The notes below the pieces were generated by a model. It saw only the letters and a list, made by a program, of their open reading frames with translations, did not search any database and had not been told where the DNA came from. The position numbers and the translations under genes were made by a program. From Bacteroidota bacterium (GTDB lineage: Bacteria > Bacteroidota > Bacteroidia > Bacteroidales > Paludibacteraceae), in assembly GCA_017860345.1 (NCBI GenBank), contig JAFNAV010000025.1, forward strand, positions 1 through 41,809: a DNA stretch of 41,809 nt, read 5' to 3'. Position 1 is the first letter of the stretch; each line of letters opens with the position of its first letter. Below, in pieces: positions 25,258 through 34,298 of the stretch.

Positions 25258-26592
25258 ATGAAAATTGCTATTGTAGGTACCGGATATGTGGGTCTTGTTA
25301 CAGGAACTTGTTTTGCCGAGATGGGTGTAAATGTTGTTTGTGTAGATATTGATAAAAACAAAATTGATAATCTGAACAAGGGTATTATTCCTATCTATGA
25401 ACCGGGTCTCGAAGATATGGTACTTCGTAATGTAAAAGCAGGGCGACTGAGTTTTACTACAAAATTAACCGATGTGCTGGATGATGTGCTGATGATTTTC
25501 AGCGCCGTGGGTACGCCTCCGGGCGAAGATGGTGGAGCTGACTTAAAATATGTTATCGATGTAGCCCGTACAGTGGGGCAGAATATGAATAAATACGTAT
25601 TGCTTGTAACTAAAAGCACTGTGCCGGTAGGTACTGCCGCTTTGGTACGTAAAGTAATACAGGAAGAGCTCGACAAACGGGGTAGCACGCTTACTTTTGA
25701 TGTGGCATCCAACCCTGAATTTCTGAAAGAAGGTGATGCTATTAAGGACTTTATGAGTCCCGACAGGGTAGTGGTTGGCGTAGAAAGCGAATACGCGCAG
25801 GAAATTATGACAAAGCTTTATCGCCCGTTTTTGCTGAACAACTTTCGGGTGATTTTTATGGATATCCCATCGGCCGAAATGACTAAATATGCCGCTAATG
25901 CCATGTTGGCAACTCGCATTAGTTTTATGAACGATATTGCCAATTTATGCGAAATTTTGGGTGCTGATGTAAATCTGGTACGCAAAGGAATAGGTGCCGA
26001 CCAACGTATAGGCAGCAAATTTCTTTATCCGGGTTGCGGTTATGGAGGCTCTTGTTTTCCTAAAGATGTAAAAGCGCTCATTCATACTGCCGAGCAAAAC
26101 GGCTACGACATGCGGGTGCTTAAAGCGGTTGAAGAGGTTAATGAAAATCAAAAATCGGTACTGTTTAGTAAGCTCTATAAAAGATTTAATGGTGACTTAG
26201 CCGGAAAAAGCATTGCTTTGTGGGGATTGTCCTTTAAACCCAATACCGATGATATGCGCGAAGCTCCTGCGCTGGTGTTAATACAAAAGTTGATTGAAGC
26301 AGGGTGTAAGGTTCGTGTTTTCGACCCGGTAGCCATGGAAGAAGCCCGAAAATCCATTGAACGGATGGGCTTAAGCCCCGACACACATGTTTACTTTGCT
26401 TTGGATGTGTACGATGCTGTACTCGATACCGATGCTGTGCTTCTGGTTACCGAATGGAAAGAATTTCGTATGCCCGGATGGGCAGTGGTGCGAAAGGCTA
26501 TGAAAGGGAATTTAATTCTCGATGGACGAAATATTTACGACAAGCGGGAGCTGACCGATGCCGGATTTATTTATGAAGGAATAGGAGGGTGA
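25258..26592 (+). CDS. ugd: UDP-glucose 6-dehydrogenase
   Basis: 444 residues. N-terminal NAD-binding motif IVGTGYVGLVTG, the SAVGTPP block and the catalytic Cys266 in CGYGGSCFPKD. Oxidises UDP-glucose to UDP-glucuronate with NAD+, supplying acidic sugar for exopolysaccharide. It lies 119 bp after fcl, so it may have its own promoter. Codon and base composition match the preceding genes. Confidence 0.95.
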   Translation: MKIAIVGTGYVGLVTGTCFAEMGVNVVCVDIDKNKIDNLNKGIIPIYEPGLEDMVLRNVKAGRLSFTTKLTDVLDDVLMIFSAVGTPPGEDGGADLKYVIDVARTVGQNMNKYVLLVTKSTVPVGTAALVRKVIQEELDKRGSTLTFDVASNPEFLKEGDAIKDFMSPDRVVVGVESEYAQEIMTKLYRPFLLNNFRVIFMDIPSAEMTKYAANAMLATRISFMNDIANLCEILGADVNLVRKGIGADQRIGSKFLYPGCGYGGSCFPKDVKALIHTAEQNGYDMRVLKAVEEVNENQKSVLFSKLYKRFNGDLAGKSIALWGLSFKPNTDDMREAPALVLIQKLIEAGCKVRVFDPVAMEEARKSIERMGLSPDTHVYFALDVYDAVLDTDAVLLVTEWKEFRMPGWAVVRKAMKGNLILDGRNIYDKRELTDAGFIYEGIGG

Positions 26593-26917
26593 TACTGATA
26601 TTTCTCAAGGCATTTAGGTTGAATAGCATAGGATAATACTAATGGTTCATTGCAAAATGTGTTTTTCACCCAAAGCTGGCATGTTCCGCTTTGTATTACG
26701 AAATAAGTTATGTGCAGAATTGATGAATTTGTATTTAGATAATCATTTTGTTGACATAAAAAAAATTTTTTTGAATGAGCGTTGATTATTCAAAACTGCT
26801 GATTTAAATAGCTTTGTATCTTGTATATATAACCAATTATTTATTTTTACTATCTGTGGCGGGTTTCATGAGATTTTGAACTATGAATAAATACATTTAC
26901 TTAACCGTTTTTTAGCA
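26593..26917. other. Intergenic region before the NodB gene
   Basis: 325 bp. It contains an A-run/T-run stretch (about 26758-26772) and, at 26809-26816, TAGCTTTG, the -7 box of the next gene. I see no small ORF or clear terminator for ugd in it. Confidence 0.5.
26809..26816 (+). promoter_or_regulatory. -7 box of the NodB-FG-GAP gene
   Basis: TAGCTTTG, about 100 bp before ATG 26918. A TTG at 26782-26784 is 24 bp upstream, slightly wide for a -33 box. Confidence 0.45.
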
Positions 26918-28720
26918 ATGAAAAAGGTACTTTTAAGGCATATTTGCTTATTTTTAATTGTATGTTTATTATCGTCATGTGGTGAAAATGATGAATCCCG
27001 CTATCAGGAAAATATCGTACGCGGAGACTTACCTACAGGTCTCATATCATTAACTTACGATGATGGTCCCGGACCATCGACATTGAAACTTGCTAAATAC
27101 CTTTACGAACAAAATATATCAGCTACTTTTTTTGTAAATGCAAAAAGAAAATATAGAGATCCTGATAAAAAAAACGACTTATATGCAGGTTACGAAATTT
27201 ATGATTTGCTGGATAGTCTCGTGAAATATGGGCATCGTATAGGAAATCATAGCGCCAATCATTTAAATCTCAAAGAACTTGCTGATAACAATAATTGCGA
27301 AGAACTAAAGTATCAGCTTTTATCTAATCAACAAAGAATAAATTCTGTTATCAACAATTATTTATGTTATTTCAGACCTCCCTGGGGAGCCTGGTCGGAA
27401 GAAGCATTTAGCTGTATAAATACGGATGAAACCTTATCAAAACTATGTGGCCCGATTTTGTGGAAATATGATTCAAAAGATTATATTTACGGACCTAAAA
27501 ATGTGTTGCCTGAGAAGTGTGGTGATGACTTTATAAATGCTTATAAAAACAACTTTCAACGCAAAATGGGTGGTGTTGTGTTAATTCATGATTTAGATTT
27601 ATATGATGAGAAAGATTACTCCTATCGCGAAACTAAGGTTTTAGTTCCTTATCTGAAAAGGATGGGCTATATTTTTGTTCCGCCCACATTAAATTTTTCG
27701 TCGGTAATAACTTCTTTGTGCGAAAAGGCAAGCGATTTCTCCGATGAAGATGGATGGGCAACTAAAAATGGATTTTACAGTACAATTCGTTTGGCTGATG
27801 CCGACGGCGATGGTAAAATGGATATCGTAGCTTTAGGGCATCAGGGGGTTTATGTTGCCTTGTCGAATGGTATGACTTTTGGTCGTGCTACACTGTGGAA
27901 TAGGCTGAGCAAAACAGATGATTGGTTGCCCGAAAATTACAATATGTGTCTGCAAAGCGGCGACGTCAACGGCGACGGTAAGTCCGATGTTATTATTCGT
28001 GGGAAAAAGGGTATTTATGTTTCATTTTCAAAAGGAATGGCTTTTTCTGCATTTAGCTTAAAGTCTGACTTTTTTTCGGATAATAAAGGATGGGCTTTCA
28101 ACGAAACTTATTACGGATCCATTCGTCTTGCCGATGTTGACGGCGATGGAAAAGCGGATATTGTTGCACGTTCCCCTAAAGGTATTTATGTTGCAAAATC
28201 ACTTGGAAAAACCTTTGATGTACCGGTTTGTTGGAATATGAAAGATTTTTCGGACATTGATGGGTGGTTAAATCCTCAATATGGATTGACGATTCAATGT
28301 GCTGATGTTAACGCAGATGGTATGGCCGATGTCGTAGGTCGCAAATCTGCAGGAATATATGTTGCATTATCAACAGGGTCGAGCTTCAAACCGGCTGTGT
28401 TGTGGACTAAATCCTTTAATAGTACCGAAAGCTGGGTAAATTCTATTTCAAGCTACGGCACATTCAGATTGGCAGACGTCAACGGTGATAAAAGAGCAGA
28501 CCTGATAGTACGAAGTCCGAAAGGCTTGTTTGTGGCGTTATCCAAAGGAGATTCGTTTTACAAAGAATCCCTGTGGACTACTTCAAATTTCAAAGATCAG
28601 GATGGATGGAGGTCTGCTTGTTACGCTACTACGGTTCAATGTGGTGATATAAATGGTGATAAAAGAGCAGATGTTATAGGTCGTTCAAGGTATGGAATAA
28701 TAGGAGTGTTTGCTCCCTGA
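26918..28720 (+). CDS. NodB-type polysaccharide deacetylase lipoprotein with FG-GAP repeats
   Basis: 600 residues. Lipobox LSSC ends at Cys21, followed by acidic GENDE, a sign of surface-exposed lipoproteins in Bacteroidota. Residues ~40-250 are a NodB fold: TYDDGP (46-51, catalytic Asp48 and metal-ligand Asp49), metal ligands His111 and His115 (HSANH), RPPWG (153-157) and LIHD with His224. About 290-600 hold six FG-GAP/VCBS-type calcium-loop repeats (DADGDGKMDIV, DVNGDGKSDVI and so on), probably a beta-propeller. It likely deacetylates a cell-surface polysaccharide. It follows the exopolysaccharide genes by 325 bp, which fits. Confidence 0.85.
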   Translation: MKKVLLRHICLFLIVCLLSSCGENDESRYQENIVRGDLPTGLISLTYDDGPGPSTLKLAKYLYEQNISATFFVNAKRKYRDPDKKNDLYAGYEIYDLLDSLVKYGHRIGNHSANHLNLKELADNNNCEELKYQLLSNQQRINSVINNYLCYFRPPWGAWSEEAFSCINTDETLSKLCGPILWKYDSKDYIYGPKNVLPEKCGDDFINAYKNNFQRKMGGVVLIHDLDLYDEKDYSYRETKVLVPYLKRMGYIFVPPTLNFSSVITSLCEKASDFSDEDGWATKNGFYSTIRLADADGDGKMDIVALGHQGVYVALSNGMTFGRATLWNRLSKTDDWLPENYNMCLQSGDVNGDGKSDVIIRGKKGIYVSFSKGMAFSAFSLKSDFFSDNKGWAFNETYYGSIRLADVDGDGKADIVARSPKGIYVAKSLGKTFDVPVCWNMKDFSDIDGWLNPQYGLTIQCADVNADGMADVVGRKSAGIYVALSTGSSFKPAVLWTKSFNSTESWVNSISSYGTFRLADVNGDKRADLIVRSPKGLFVALSKGDSFYKESLWTTSNFKDQDGWRSACYATTVQCGDINGDKRADVIGRSRYGIIGVFAP

Positions 28721-28797
28721 TTTTTCAGTGTCATTTTTTTTAATAATCAAAACCTTTTCGGGCTTTGTTTTGTTATGATGGATAAAACACCCGATAC

Positions 28798-29799
28798 ATG
28801 ATGCCATTAAAAATTGCTTTTTTTGATACAAAGCCCTACGATGAGGCTTCGTTTAATGAAGTGAACAAACGTTTTGGTTACGACATTAAATACTTTAAAG
28901 AACATCTCAATATCAATAATGTAGCTCTTACTAAAGGGGTGGATGTGGCCTGTATATTTGTAAATGCAATAGCAGATGCTGCGGTAATAGATGAGTTGGT
29001 TAAAAACGGGGTGAAGTTAATCGCCTTGCGGTGTGCCGGATACAATAATGTAGATTTAAATGCGGCTAAAAACAATATAAAAATCGTACGCGTGCCGGCT
29101 TACTCACCTTATGCCGTGGCCGAACATACACTGGCGTTAATGCTTACACTGAACCGAAAAACCCACAAAGCTTACAACCGTACCCGCGAAGGAAATTTTG
29201 CCCTGAATGGCTTAATGGGCTTTGATATGCACGGAAAAACTGCGGGTATTATTGGCACAGGTAAAATTGCTAAAATATTGATACAAATACTCAGGAGCAT
29301 GGGGCTGAAAGTACTGGCTTATGATGTGTTTCCTGATATGGCTTTTGCCGAAAAATATCAACTTGAATACACTTCGCTGGATACGCTATATCGTAACTCT
29401 GATATAATTTCACTGCATTGTCCGCTAACAAAAGAAACCGAATATATAATTAACAAAGAGTCGATTGCAGCCATGAAAGAAGGCGTAATGATAGTGAATA
29501 CCGGTAGGGGAAAGCTCATTAATACGCACGACCTGATTGAGGGATTGAAAAGTAAGAAAATCGGGGCGGCAGGTTTGGACGTTTATGAGGAAGAAAGTGC
29601 TTACTTTTTCGAGGATCGTTCCAACAGAGTTATGGATGATGATGTGCTTGCCCGACTGCTGTCATTTAATAATGTGATAGTTACATCGCATCAGGCATTT
29701 TTTACAAAAGAAGCGATGTTTAATATAGCCGAAACTACCTTGCAGAATATCAAGGACTTTGAAACCGGAAAGCCACTGGTAAATGAGGTGACTGCGTAA
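28798..29799 (+). CDS. ldhA: D-lactate dehydrogenase (LdhA type)
   Basis: 333 residues, NAD-dependent D-2-hydroxyacid dehydrogenase. The catalytic triad is Arg237 (NTGRGKL), Glu266 (DVYEEES) and His298 (TSHQAFFT); the Rossmann loop is GTGKIA (153-158). The DVYEEESAYFFED segment is typical of fermentative LdhA rather than other family members. Converts pyruvate to D-lactate. The second ATG (28801) is an alternative start. It is 77 bp after the NodB gene. Confidence 0.85.
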   Translation: MMPLKIAFFDTKPYDEASFNEVNKRFGYDIKYFKEHLNINNVALTKGVDVACIFVNAIADAAVIDELVKNGVKLIALRCAGYNNVDLNAAKNNIKIVRVPAYSPYAVAEHTLALMLTLNRKTHKAYNRTREGNFALNGLMGFDMHGKTAGIIGTGKIAKILIQILRSMGLKVLAYDVFPDMAFAEKYQLEYTSLDTLYRNSDIISLHCPLTKETEYIINKESIAAMKEGVMIVNTGRGKLINTHDLIEGLKSKKIGAAGLDVYEEESAYFFEDRSNRVMDDDVLARLLSFNNVIVTSHQAFFTKEAMFNIAETTLQNIKDFETGKPLVNEVTA

Positions 29800-29974
29800 G
29801 CTGTTTTTAAAGTTAATTTAAATGACGGCATAAGGAAGTTGAACCCTGTAAATCTCCTGAAATACATCACCAAACGACTACTAATTACTGGTTTGTATCT
29901 ATTAATTATCAATATTTTTTAATGTGTTTGGAATTAATAACAAATACATATCTGTGCCGGGGGTAAAAATTTTG

Positions 29975-29982
29975 TATCTTTG
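29975..29982 (+). promoter_or_regulatory. -7 box of the porin gene
   Basis: TATCTTTG, about 75 bp before the porin GTG start. No good -33 TTTG at the right distance. Confidence 0.5.
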
Positions 29983-30057
29983 CTGGCTGTTCTGTTCCTG
30001 CTCAGGGGAGGGCTGAACAATGTAGAAAACAGATATTTTTACCTGCAATAAAGACAC

Positions 30058-32022
30058 GTGAAAAAAAATACCATTCTTTTCATTCTTTTCATTTCGCTGC
30101 TGGCGTACGGACAGGAAAACAGACCTGCCCCAAACCGGTTTGTGAAAACATGGAAAATTACCGACAAATTCGGACGCGTCGACACCATTCCGGTTGATAC
30201 AGCGCATCTTAATTTTCAGATTGCTAATCCGATTGATCGATTTAGCATTGCTAACTCATTTAACGGAAATCTGGGCTCGCCCATTCAATCAAAAATTTAT
30301 TTTGACCGCCCTGATGTCAATAACTTTATTTTTGCGAATGCTTATTATCCTTATATCACCCAGATAGAATCTACCACGTTTTATAATACTAAATCTCCTT
30401 TCAGTAGTTTGAAATATCTGAGTGGAGGTACTAATTACCGCGAGGAGGAGCAAATAGCTTTTTTGTTTACGGCCAATGCCAATAAAAAACTGAATTTTGG
30501 AACCACGCTGGATTATATTTATGCTCGCGGAGAGTATAACCGCCAGAGTGCTAAGCGCTTTACGGGTTCTTTTTTTGGTAGCTACGATGGTAAACGGTAT
30601 TCCGCAAAAGGTATAATTACTACCAATAACATCAAGAATATCGAAAACGGAGGTATAACTGATCCGGTTTATATTACGCGTGGAACCGACCTGAGCGCTA
30701 CCGAAACCAAAGATATACCGGTGAAAATGACCGATGATGTGCAATCGACTTACAAACTTTTTCAGTTTTATTATCATCACCAATATAGCTTGGGTTTCAA
30801 TCGCGAAATAAAAAACGCTAAAGACTCAATTATCAACGAGTTTGTGCCGGTTACTAAAATTGGCCACTCGCTCCGAATTGATGATATGCGTAAGCGATAC
30901 TACGAAAACACCATTCAAACGGCCTTTTATAAAACTACGTATTTGCCCGTACTCGAAAAAGCAGATACAGCAGGTTTAAGGGTGATAACCAACCGTTTCT
31001 CCATTAGCCTGGCCGAAGAGTTCAATAAATGGATGCACTTTGGACTTACTGCTTATGTCGAAAACGAAATAGAAAACTATCTGTATCGCGAGAGAACATT
31101 GGTTGAGAATACCGATGCTCTAAGTTCCGGACGCCCCATTGGCGACAGAAAAGTATATGATCTGGCCGATTTGTATCCGCATCAGTCCGAATCGAGCACA
31201 CGTGTAGGTGGGATATTGGCCAAAGAGCTGGGACAAAAATTTACCTATAGCATACAGGGCGAAATTACGCCCTTAGGTTATAAGGCCGGAGATATTTTAC
31301 TGAGTGCCGACTTTAAAAGTGCATTTCGTTTGTGGAAAGATACCATTATGCTTCAGGCCAAAGGATTTATCCGAAGCGATGAACCTTCGTTTTTCGACCA
31401 ATACTACCAATCCAATCATTTTTCGTGGATAAATAATTTTGATAAAATTTACAGAACCAGAATAGGAGGGCGTTTTGCTATTCCAACCCGCTCGCTTTGG
31501 CTCGATGTAGCTGTCGAAAATGTTTCGAAACTGGTTTATTACGATACCCTGGCTTTGCCGGTGCAACACGATGGTAATGTGCAAATTATGGCGGCTAACC
31601 TGCGGAAGGATTTTCATCTGGGCAAATTTTCTTTAGAAAACAATGTGGTTTATCAGCTAAGTTCCAACCAAAATGTGATACCTCTGCCTGCATTGGCGTT
31701 ATATCATAATTTGTATTATCATGATTTATGGTTCAAGGTGCTTAGCGTACAAATCGGAGCCGATGTACGTTATCATAGTTCGTATTACGCACCTGCGTAT
31801 ATGCCCGCCACCGGACAATTTCATATACAGAACGAAATGAAAATAGGAAATTATCCGGTGATTAGTCCTTATGCTAATTTTCACCTCAAACGTACCCGTT
31901 TCTTTATTCAATATTATCATTTGAACCAATTGTTTATGAAGGATGTTTATTATTCCATGCCGTATTATCCTATAAATCCGGCCATATTTAAAATTGGTCT
32001 GACATGGAATTTCTATAACTAA
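30058..32022 (+). CDS. Putative outer-membrane porin (Porin_10 family)
   Basis: 654 residues with a signal peptide (ILFILFISLLAYGQ). I start at GTG 30058, the only codon giving a complete signal peptide. The rest is beta-barrel: repeated aromatic-polar strands (FQFYYHHQYSLGFNREI, YLPVLEKADTAGLR, TYSIQGEITPLGYKAGDILL) ending in a terminal-strand-like FKIGLTWNFYN. It matches Bacteroidota proteins annotated as putative porins (PF14121). Function not characterised. Followed by a strong terminator. Confidence 0.8.
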   Translation: MKKNTILFILFISLLAYGQENRPAPNRFVKTWKITDKFGRVDTIPVDTAHLNFQIANPIDRFSIANSFNGNLGSPIQSKIYFDRPDVNNFIFANAYYPYITQIESTTFYNTKSPFSSLKYLSGGTNYREEEQIAFLFTANANKKLNFGTTLDYIYARGEYNRQSAKRFTGSFFGSYDGKRYSAKGIITTNNIKNIENGGITDPVYITRGTDLSATETKDIPVKMTDDVQSTYKLFQFYYHHQYSLGFNREIKNAKDSIINEFVPVTKIGHSLRIDDMRKRYYENTIQTAFYKTTYLPVLEKADTAGLRVITNRFSISLAEEFNKWMHFGLTAYVENEIENYLYRERTLVENTDALSSGRPIGDRKVYDLADLYPHQSESSTRVGGILAKELGQKFTYSIQGEITPLGYKAGDILLSADFKSAFRLWKDTIMLQAKGFIRSDEPSFFDQYYQSNHFSWINNFDKIYRTRIGGRFAIPTRSLWLDVAVENVSKLVYYDTLALPVQHDGNVQIMAANLRKDFHLGKFSLENNVVYQLSSNQNVIPLPALALYHNLYYHDLWFKVLSVQIGADVRYHSSYYAPAYMPATGQFHIQNEMKIGNYPVISPYANFHLKRTRFFIQYYHLNQLFMKDVYYSMPYYPINPAIFKIGLTWNFYN

Positions 32023-32052
32023 GAATTAAGTGCCTGAAAAAAAAGAATATAT

Positions 32053-32074
32053 AAACGCGGATATAACAGATAAA
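32053..32074 (+). repeat. Degenerate fragment of the foldback repeat
   Basis: AAACGCGGATATA-ACAGATAAA matches the core arm of the foldback repeat at 20 of 22 positions. The copy lies 31 bp past the porin stop; the rest of the element is not recognisable. Confidence 0.5.
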
Positions 32075-32182
32075 CACCGATTAATCGTAAAATAAAAATT
32101 ATTATCGCATAAAACCTACATGAGTGAGTTTACTCGCACACGCGAATGATTAATAAATCCGACATCACCTCAATCAGTCGGG

Positions 32183-32216
32183 AAGCCTCTCCTTCGGGGA
32201 GGTTGGAGGGGCTTTT
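32183..32216 (+). terminator. Hairpin terminator after the porin gene
   Basis: AAGCCTCTCC (32183-32192) pairs with GGAGGGGCTT (32205-32214) with one wobble, then a short T run. It sits just before the next gene's ATG at 32223, so that gene must be transcribed from a promoter inside or after it, or by readthrough. Related GC-rich hairpins are common in Bacteroidota intergenic DNA. Confidence 0.6.
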
Positions 32217-32222
32217 AAACGC

Positions 32223-33026
32223 ATGAAACGATTACACTGGATATTGATAACTTTGGGAGTAATGTCTCTGATAGTGTGTTCTGTATATTTTATTTACAGA
32301 TCGATAGACCGCGTCAGAGATTTGCCCGAGATTACAAAATCGGGACGTATTGTAGTGGTTACCGACAGTAGTAATATGGGCTTTGCCTTGAAAAACGATA
32401 GTGTTTTTGGCTTTCAATATGAAATTATCAAAATTTTCACCGAAAGTCTTGGTGTTGAACTTCAGATTTCTCAGCAAAACGACCTCAACGAAGCTCTTAC
32501 TGGTTTGAGGCATGGCGAATTCGATATTGTTGCAAGTCTTACACCTCAAACAAGCACCACTTCTGGCGGAGTATTGTTTTCGAAACCTATTATGTCATCC
32601 CGATTAATGCTTGTTCAACCGCGAATACCCGATTCGTTACCCGGAATGCTGAAAAAACAGTATGAACTGGCTGGTGATAGTATTTACATACCCTCGAATC
32701 CGGCTTACAGAAAGCGATTGCTCAACTTGTGCGACGAGATAGGCGATACCATTTTTATTTTTGAAGTAAAAAAGCAAACAACTGAAATGCTTATCCGGCT
32801 TGTGGCTGCGGGCAAAATACCCTACACGGTTTGTCCCGAAGAGCTCGCTCCAAAGTATTTACGAATGTATCCTCAGTTAGATATATCCATGCCACTGGGT
32901 TTTACCCAAAATTACGGCTGGATGGTTAATGAAAAGTCTACCGCGCTCAAACAGAAGCTTAACTCTTTTTTATCCGATTTTATTGGAAGTTCGCGCTACT
33001 GGGCTCTCTATCACAAGTATTATTAG
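32223..33026 (+). CDS. Membrane-anchored solute-binding protein (SBP family 3, MltF-N-like)
   Basis: 267 residues. An N-terminal TM anchor (ILITLGVMSLIVCSVYF) with no good lipobox, then a type-2 periplasmic binding fold: GRIVVVTDSSNMGF, VFGFQYEIIKIFTESLGVEL, ALTGLRHGEFDIVASLTPQT, and the closing FIGSSRYWALYHKYY. The overall pattern resembles the N-terminal domain of MltF, but no lytic transglycosylase domain follows. It might be a sensor or an accessory protein for cell-wall turnover; ligand unknown. Confidence 0.75.
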   Translation: MKRLHWILITLGVMSLIVCSVYFIYRSIDRVRDLPEITKSGRIVVVTDSSNMGFALKNDSVFGFQYEIIKIFTESLGVELQISQQNDLNEALTGLRHGEFDIVASLTPQTSTTSGGVLFSKPIMSSRLMLVQPRIPDSLPGMLKKQYELAGDSIYIPSNPAYRKRLLNLCDEIGDTIFIFEVKKQTTEMLIRLVAAGKIPYTVCPEELAPKYLRMYPQLDISMPLGFTQNYGWMVNEKSTALKQKLNSFLSDFIGSSRYWALYHKYY

Positions 33027-33041
33027 TATTTTTGTACTAAT
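33022..33041. repeat. Perfect 7-bp inverted repeat at the end of the SBP gene
   Basis: ATTAGTA (33022-33028) and TACTAAT (33035-33041) around TTTTTG; it includes the stop region and a TATTTTTG match to the -7 consensus (33027-33034) that could drive metA. It could be an operator on that promoter. Confidence 0.4.
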
Positions 33042-33077
33042 TTACTGAACAAAAAAATAATGTCAATTATCATAAGC

Positions 33078-33096
33078 GATAGAAGTTTTTTCTATC
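33078..33096. repeat. Leader hairpin before metA
   Basis: GATAGAA (33078-33084) and TTCTATC (33090-33096) around a T-rich loop, 24 bp before the metA ATG. It could occlude or modulate translation initiation. It does not look like a SAM riboswitch. Confidence 0.4.
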
Positions 33097-33120
33097 ACCT
33101 ATACTCTTAAACAGAAGATT

Positions 33121-34038
33121 ATGCCATTAAATATACCAGTTTCGTTACCGGCTGTCGAAGCTTTACGCAAAGAAAACATCTTTGTAATGGACTCCGAACG
33201 GGCTTCTACTCAGGAAATCCGTCCGCTTAAGCTTGTGATTTTAAATTTAATGCCCGTAAAGATAACCACCGAAACAGATTTGATACGGTTGCTCTCAAAC
33301 TCGCCTTTGCAGATTGAAATTGACTTCTTGCACATGGAGAGTCATACCTCGCGCAATACGCCTATCGAGCATCTGATGTCGTTTTATAAAACTTTTGATG
33401 AAATAAGCAAGAGCAATTACGACGGTATGATTATTACCGGAGCGCCTGTTGAACAAATGCCTTTTGAGGAGGTAAACTACTGGCCCGAGATTACTAAAAT
33501 TTTCGACTGGGCGCGTACTCATGTTACCTCTACCTTGTATATTTGCTGGGCTGCGCAGGCTGGTATGTATCATCATTATGGCATACCTAAATATCCTCTC
33601 AGCGAAAAAATGTTCGGCGTGTTCGAGCACCGTACCTACGACCCCCATAATCCTATTTTCAGAGGGTTCGACGATGTGTTTTTCGTGCCGCATAGCCGCC
33701 ACACCGAGGTGCGTGCTACCGATATTCTGAAAGTGCCCGAGCTGACTTTGTTATCAGAATCTCCCGAGTCGGGCGTTTACATGGTCATGGGGCGCAATGG
33801 TCGTGAGCTTTTTATTACCGGACATTCTGAGTATTCGCCGCTTACACTTGATACCGAATATAAGCGTGACTTAGCCAAAGGCTTATCTATACTGATGCCG
33901 CAAAACTATTATCGCGACGATAATCCGCAGAACGAACCGCTGGTGCGCTGGCGAAGTCATGCTAACCTGCTGTTTACCAATTGGCTCAACTATTTTGTAT
34001 ATCAGGAAACTCCTTACGATCTGGAGAAAATTCATTAG
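33121..34038 (+). CDS. metA: Homoserine O-acyltransferase MetA, predicted acetyl-CoA specific
   Basis: 305 residues. The catalytic nucleophile is Cys142 (ICWAAQAG) and the partner residues are His235 and Glu237 (TGHSEY), in the family's usual positions. Residue 111, the published acyl-CoA selector, is Glu ([12 protein letters not shown]); Glu111 goes with acetyl-CoA and Gly111 with succinyl-CoA. So the enzyme probably makes O-acetylhomoserine for methionine synthesis although the gene is named for succinyltransferase. Upstream are two hairpins and a possible -7 box. Confidence 0.92.
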   Translation: MPLNIPVSLPAVEALRKENIFVMDSERASTQEIRPLKLVILNLMPVKITTETDLIRLLSNSPLQIEIDFLHMESHTSRNTPIEHLMSFYKTFDEISKSNYDGMIITGAPVEQMPFEEVNYWPEITKIFDWARTHVTSTLYICWAAQAGMYHHYGIPKYPLSEKMFGVFEHRTYDPHNPIFRGFDDVFFVPHSRHTEVRATDILKVPELTLLSESPESGVYMVMGRNGRELFITGHSEYSPLTLDTEYKRDLAKGLSILMPQNYYRDDNPQNEPLVRWRSHANLLFTNWLNYFVYQETPYDLEKIH

Positions 34039-34298
34039 CGTTTATCAGGCATAGTTTGTTATATGCCCGAAAACGTAATAACTATCAAAAGCAATTGGCA
34101 CAGGCCGACTTGTACTGCAACTCAGAAATTTTTCGTGTCTTCGTGCCTTCGTGTTTAAAAGTCTTTGTATTCAGTATTATAGTTCATTGTTTTGCTTTAA
34201 AGTAAACTCTATTTACAGTTTTCTATACCCAGTTTTGAACCATTAGCTGTTAAACCGTATTAAAGCCGGAATAGCGTAACATCATAAAAAACCTGTTA
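34039..34298. other. Intergenic region with a common TTCGTG repeat
   Basis: 260 bp between metA and the U32 gene. It contains CGTGTCTTCGTGCCTTCGTG (34134-34153), a run of TTCGTG units of the kind scattered in Bacteroidota intergenic DNA. A weak hairpin GGCATA/TATGCC follows the metA stop. No ORF. Confidence 0.4.

Noticed and set aside
33027..33120. SAM riboswitch before metA
   Set aside because: The leader is under 100 nt and has only two short stems, without the conserved core of known SAM riboswitch classes.
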